Of a stretch of 64,000 nucleotides of DNA, positions 60,945 to 64,000 are shown piece by piece; within the stretch, counting starts at the first letter, position 1; every line of letters begins with the position of its first letter. The stretch is taken from contig CANTUV010000015.1 in assembly GCA_947685225.1 (NCBI GenBank), positions 1,488,001-1,552,000 on the forward strand, in the 5' to 3' direction. The notes below the pieces were generated by a model, which was not told the DNA's origin, did not search any database, and was given only the letters and a program-made list of their open reading frames with translations. Origin of the DNA: Garcia nutans (Eukaryota > Streptophyta > Magnoliopsida > Malpighiales > Euphorbiaceae). The position numbers and the translations under genes were made by a program.

Positions 60945-61898
60945 AGGTTAAGGGCAAGAGATCAGGGTGGTGTGTAGGGCAGGAAAACTCTTGGTTCACT
61001 TATGTACATCAAAATTTTCTCCCAAAACAATGTTATTATGTTGCATGAATGCACCTCATCACATCACAATTCATTTTAATGGAATGCGGCACTATCATTG
61101 GGTACATACAACCTAAGGGAAGGTTCTATTGTTATGTGAAAATAGAGAATCGGCTTATCATAGGGACCCTTGAGTCTTGAGTAAGATATACCTAACCACA
61201 TGTGAAACAAGGAGTTTCGCGTGGGTCCAACAGTACGATTACTCATAGGCCACTCCAAAAGGATTGGAATGGTTTGCGACAACAGGGAGGACGCTTTGGC
61301 TGTCCGCCGGCATAATCAAGGAGACCTGCCGGTCAGCGCTACTTGCTATCCAGACTCAGAACTTTGAACAGAAAGAGAAGAAATTCATTTGAAAATAATT
61401 TTTTATGCAATGGAGGAAAAGGATTCCCCCATATATGCAAGAGAAAAAGATTCTCTGAATGACAAAACAAATGCACAATTTATCAAATAAGGGACCATTA
61501 AAGGAAAAAGATTCCTTTTGTCAACTTTCAATCCAACATCCTTAAAGAAAGGATATATAATGCTAGGGTACCCTGCAAAATGAATAAAAATACCCTAAAG
61601 AAGGGCAAATCAGTTAAACGAATAATAATAACAGTCTACTATAATTCCATAAATCATTATTATTATCATTTTTTATTATTATTTTTTTTGTAATATATAG
61701 CCATTATTTTATTTATTATTATTTTTTTATGGTCCCCAGGAAGATATATTTTTTTCAATTTTCAGTACTAATGTCTTTAAAGAAAAGACAACCATTGCTA
61801 AGGTACCCTGCCAAAATAAATAAAAATACCGTAAAGAAGGGCCAGTTAGTCAAATAAACAATAGTAGTCCACTAGGATCACATAAATCATTTTTATGT
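60945..61898 (-). other. Tat 5' leader with internal duplication
   Basis: About 950 bases between PBS and the Gag-Pol start. It contains a partial direct duplication of a block near the PBS (61545-61740 and 61790-61910), each with 'aggtaccctgc', 'aataaaaatacc..aaagaagg' and 'cataaatcat' and ending in 'gtccccag' or 'ttccccag'. T-rich simple sequence (61665-61725) separates them. No coding sequence is supported. Confidence 0.6.
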
Positions 61899-61916
61899 TC
61901 CCCAGTGGAGTCGCCA
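61899..61916 (-). other. Tat primer binding site
   Basis: The minus strand reads TGGCGACTCCACTGGGGA, three bases inside the 5' LTR. This resembles the TGGCGACTC..CTGGGGA PBS of Ogre/Tat elements, reported to pair with tRNA-Arg. Confidence 0.75.
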
Positions 61917-61919
61917 AAT

Positions 61920-63139
61920 TGTGAACCTCGGTTTTTCGTCAGAAAAGGATCCGGGCGAAAGTTCACTCGTTGTCGGGAGTCGCCACTCAGTTTATTTTGT
62001 TCGAAGGGAAAAACTAAGAAAACCCTTGTTTGACTCCAATAACTTGTCCAATGTAAAGGTTTCTAGTCTGCGAACCCAAGGAGGATTCGGGGACTATGTC
62101 ATGCATTTGACTAACTTGACAATAAAAAGAAGTAAATATAAAAAGGATGAAGAAAAGAAAAAAGGACTGATTGTTGGTAAGTTGTGGACTTGCTATTTGG
62201 GATGAATCCCAAATATGCCTACATACTCCCGTTTGAATGGGAGATCAAAGCCCATGTAGTTCGGAAAAGCCTATTTAAAGGCGATAAAAATTATGCTTCA
62301 TGCATGTGTGTGTGTATGCTTCGTGCATTTTTCAGGCATTTTGCCAGAGTTGTGAGTTTTAGCACTTAGTGCAAAAATTGTATAATTTCGGGTACTTAGT
62401 ACCAAAAGAGTTCGATTTAGGCTTCATGCCAAAAGTTCATTTTAATAGTGCCGTTTAGGTACTTAGTACCAAAGAGATGCAATTTAGGCTCCGTGCAAAA
62501 AAAAAAAGGTTGATTTTATTTACGGCTTAAAGCCGAAAGAGTGATTGATTAGTCCATTAGGCCCTCAGACCTAAAAAGATTAGGTCTTTAACCGAGAAGA
62601 AATTAAGAAGAAGATTAGAATGCTTATGATATGCTCGAATTGACCAAAGATGAATTATGATATTACCTTGATTAGAATTTTTCCACTTCTAAGTTCCAGA
62701 TCTTGTTTCCTTACACTTTTGAGTATGATTCTTGCTTTCTACAACACAATATTAGAAATTCTTAAGCATAAAAATTTCGTCAGCATCTTGGCGTAGGAAG
62801 TCCAAAAGTCTTTTCTTTTTGAAAATCTAAAGCCTATTTATAGGTAAAATAGGGCTGCACGGCGGCCGGCCGCCAGAATCACAGCGGCCGGGCCGCCGGT
62901 CCCGGCGGCTGGGCCGATGTCCTGGCCCACCGCGATTCGCGCTACTTCTGCTAAAACTGACTTTTCGGGAGCCACGGACCTCCAAAAATTATTCCGAGAC
63001 CATATCCATGATCCTTGCGTCGCACCGGACATTTCAAGCACCATGAAGACATACTTTCGGTGGACTTTTACCGTTGTCCCCCGGTCCGGCCTGGTCTGAG
63101 AAAATTGGCTTTCCGAGTCTCAAAATTCGAGTGTTCACA
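61920..63139 (-). repeat. 5' LTR of Tat element
   Basis: 1220 bp with the same termini as the copy at 48673-49850. It contains an extra 42 bp or so of GC-rich sequence at about 62860-62920 (cggcggccggccgcc and gcggccgggccgcc units) that the other LTR lacks. Confidence 0.95.
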
Positions 63140-64000
63140 TACACCTGTCTAATATCCTAAATAAATCAATTTACACAATAGAGGTCACTTTGGCTACTTT
63201 TTTGCTTCAATCAATTTATTATTAAAAATATCAGACACAATCAGGACTAAAATACCAAAATTTAAACTCAATTTAATGAAATAAAATTCTGAAATTACAA
63301 TTAAAATCAAATATTGCAATAAAAATAAAAATAAAAATAAACTTTAATTAATTAAAAAAAATTTGGGCAAAAAATAAATAAACAGAAAAATTTTGGGATT
63401 AAATTAAATAAATTAAAAGTTTTGTGGGTGAAAACAGAAATTACAAAACTTTCTGGGTTAAAATTGGATTATTAAAAATTGGAGGGCCTGTTTGAAATAT
63501 ATATATATATATATATATATTTAAGCACACAGGCCCTGATCAAATGGGCTTGTCCGGTCCAGAGATGCGCGGCCCAGAACAGCGCTCCTAGGCGCTCGAC
63601 TTGTTCTCCAAAATGCAGAGCTTTGGCTTAAAACGGTGCCGTTTTGAGCTAGGCCTTCTCACGTCTCCAAACGCAGTGCTTTGGTTTAAAACGGTGCCGT
63701 TTTGAGCTGGGCCATCGTCTCCAAACGCAGCAAATTGCCATGGTCGCACCTCACCTCCAGTTTCGATCTAGAGCCACCCACTGCCGGTGACAGTCTCCAG
63801 ACGGTAGCTCGACCATCGAGCAACCTCCGGCCATCCCTTATCGGCGATGAATGGCGATGAATCGCCTGAAAATCGCAAAAACAAATTGCAATTTTTTTGG
63901 AAATCGCAGCGCCCAAGAAAACAGAATCGCCGCTCCTCTCCACCTCCGGCGACCACCGTATGAGGGTGTTAACCCTTCCTTACGCCACCGCCGGTCCAAA
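63140..64000. other. Sequence right of the Tat insertion
   Basis: Opens with the duplicated target tacac and AT-rich DNA that continues the interrupted copia leader or its host sequence. A (TA)n run lies at about 63500-63521. From 63520 the base composition rises. A 57-bp unit with the palindrome AAAACGGTGCCGTTTT occurs twice (about 63628 and 63685), each followed or preceded by 'ctccaaacgcag'. I do not recognise a gene; the small frames at 63690-63960 have no family resemblance I can name. Confidence 0.4.
63618..63735. repeat. Two-copy repeat of about 57 bp with AAAACGGTGCCGTTTT palindrome
   Basis: Each unit carries the 16-bp near-perfect palindrome followed by gagct(a/g)ggcc and 'gtctccaaacgcag'. 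Copies differ at a few positions. Confidence 0.8.

Larger units (their letters stand above)
48673..63139 (-). mobile_element. Complete young Tat-lineage Ty3/gypsy retrotransposon with antisense gene cassette (14,467 bp)
   Basis: Bounded by two near-identical LTRs (48673-49850 and 61920-63139) with an exact 5-bp duplication tacac on both sides (48668-48672 and 63140-63144). Order on the minus strand: 5' LTR, PBS (61899-61916), leader, an uninterrupted 2128-codon Gag-Pol, a hairpin-rich spacer, two oppositely oriented intron-containing genes, a polypurine tract and the 3' LTR. An archaeal-type RNase H after the ordinary RNase H and the overall size place it in the Tat (Ogre/Retand/Grande-related) group. 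High LTR similarity and the intact frame indicate recent insertion. Confidence 0.93.

Noticed and set aside
61921..62369. Repeated frames (also at 48937-49122) encoding MDLLFGMNPKYAYILPF
   Set aside because: They lie in the LTR pair of the Tat element on the strand opposite to the element; identical because LTRs are identical, not because of coding selection.

Overview
This is nuclear DNA from a flowering plant, most likely a eudicot. It is AT-rich, has GT-AG introns, and carries plant-specific transposon families (Athila and Tat Ty3/gypsy, Ty1/copia, a Mutator-like element with a Ulp1 gene, a TRIM, a Stowaway-like MITE, tRNA-derived SINE-like units). I cannot name the species from sequence alone. 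Two host genes are embedded in the transposons: a J-domain-less DnaJ-type zinc-finger gene (23.7-30.1 kb, +) and a manganese-type cation diffusion facilitator / metal tolerance gene (33.7-36.2 kb, -).

Layout. 1-1443: debris of a minus-strand copia element (gag start, PBS, LTR) joined to a gypsy integrase fragment, with the copia gag start duplicated. 1444-7235: 5' half of an Athila-type element (LTR with a 63-bp GC-rich minisatellite, tRNA-Asp-type PBS, gag-PR-RT reading frame), broken off in RNase H and followed by possible CACTA-type sequence. 7.6-12.9 kb: AT-rich, no genes, one Stowaway-like MITE. 12904-23622: a Mutator-like element of about 10.7 kb with a 10-bp target duplication. It has two decayed convergent genes, a mudrA transposase (+) and a DUF1985/Ulp1 protease (-). 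Between them lie SINE-like units, two of which form a 457-bp palindrome. Its right end lies 57 bp upstream of the DnaJ-type start codon. A complete TRIM sits in intron 4 of that gene. 36.2-43.4 kb: AT-rich intergenic DNA with a copia scrap and microsatellites. 43468-48672: a decayed copia element (-) whose 5' leader is interrupted by a young, complete 14,467-bp Tat-lineage Ty3/gypsy element (48673-63139, TSD tacac).

The most striking structure is in the Tat element. Its 2128-codon Gag-Pol frame is uninterrupted on the minus strand. Its 3' third carries two intron-containing genes in the opposite (+) orientation, each with a TATA-like box. One resembles the plant mobile domain, the other the DUF7745 / mobile-domain-like family. 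Because the introns are antisense to the element's genomic RNA, they would not be removed during retrotransposition, so the cassette can travel with introns intact.

Several otherwise good frames (both host genes and both antisense genes) carry isolated 1-2 base losses, some next to homopolymers. These may be real lesions or uncorrected sequencing errors; I flag them individually.
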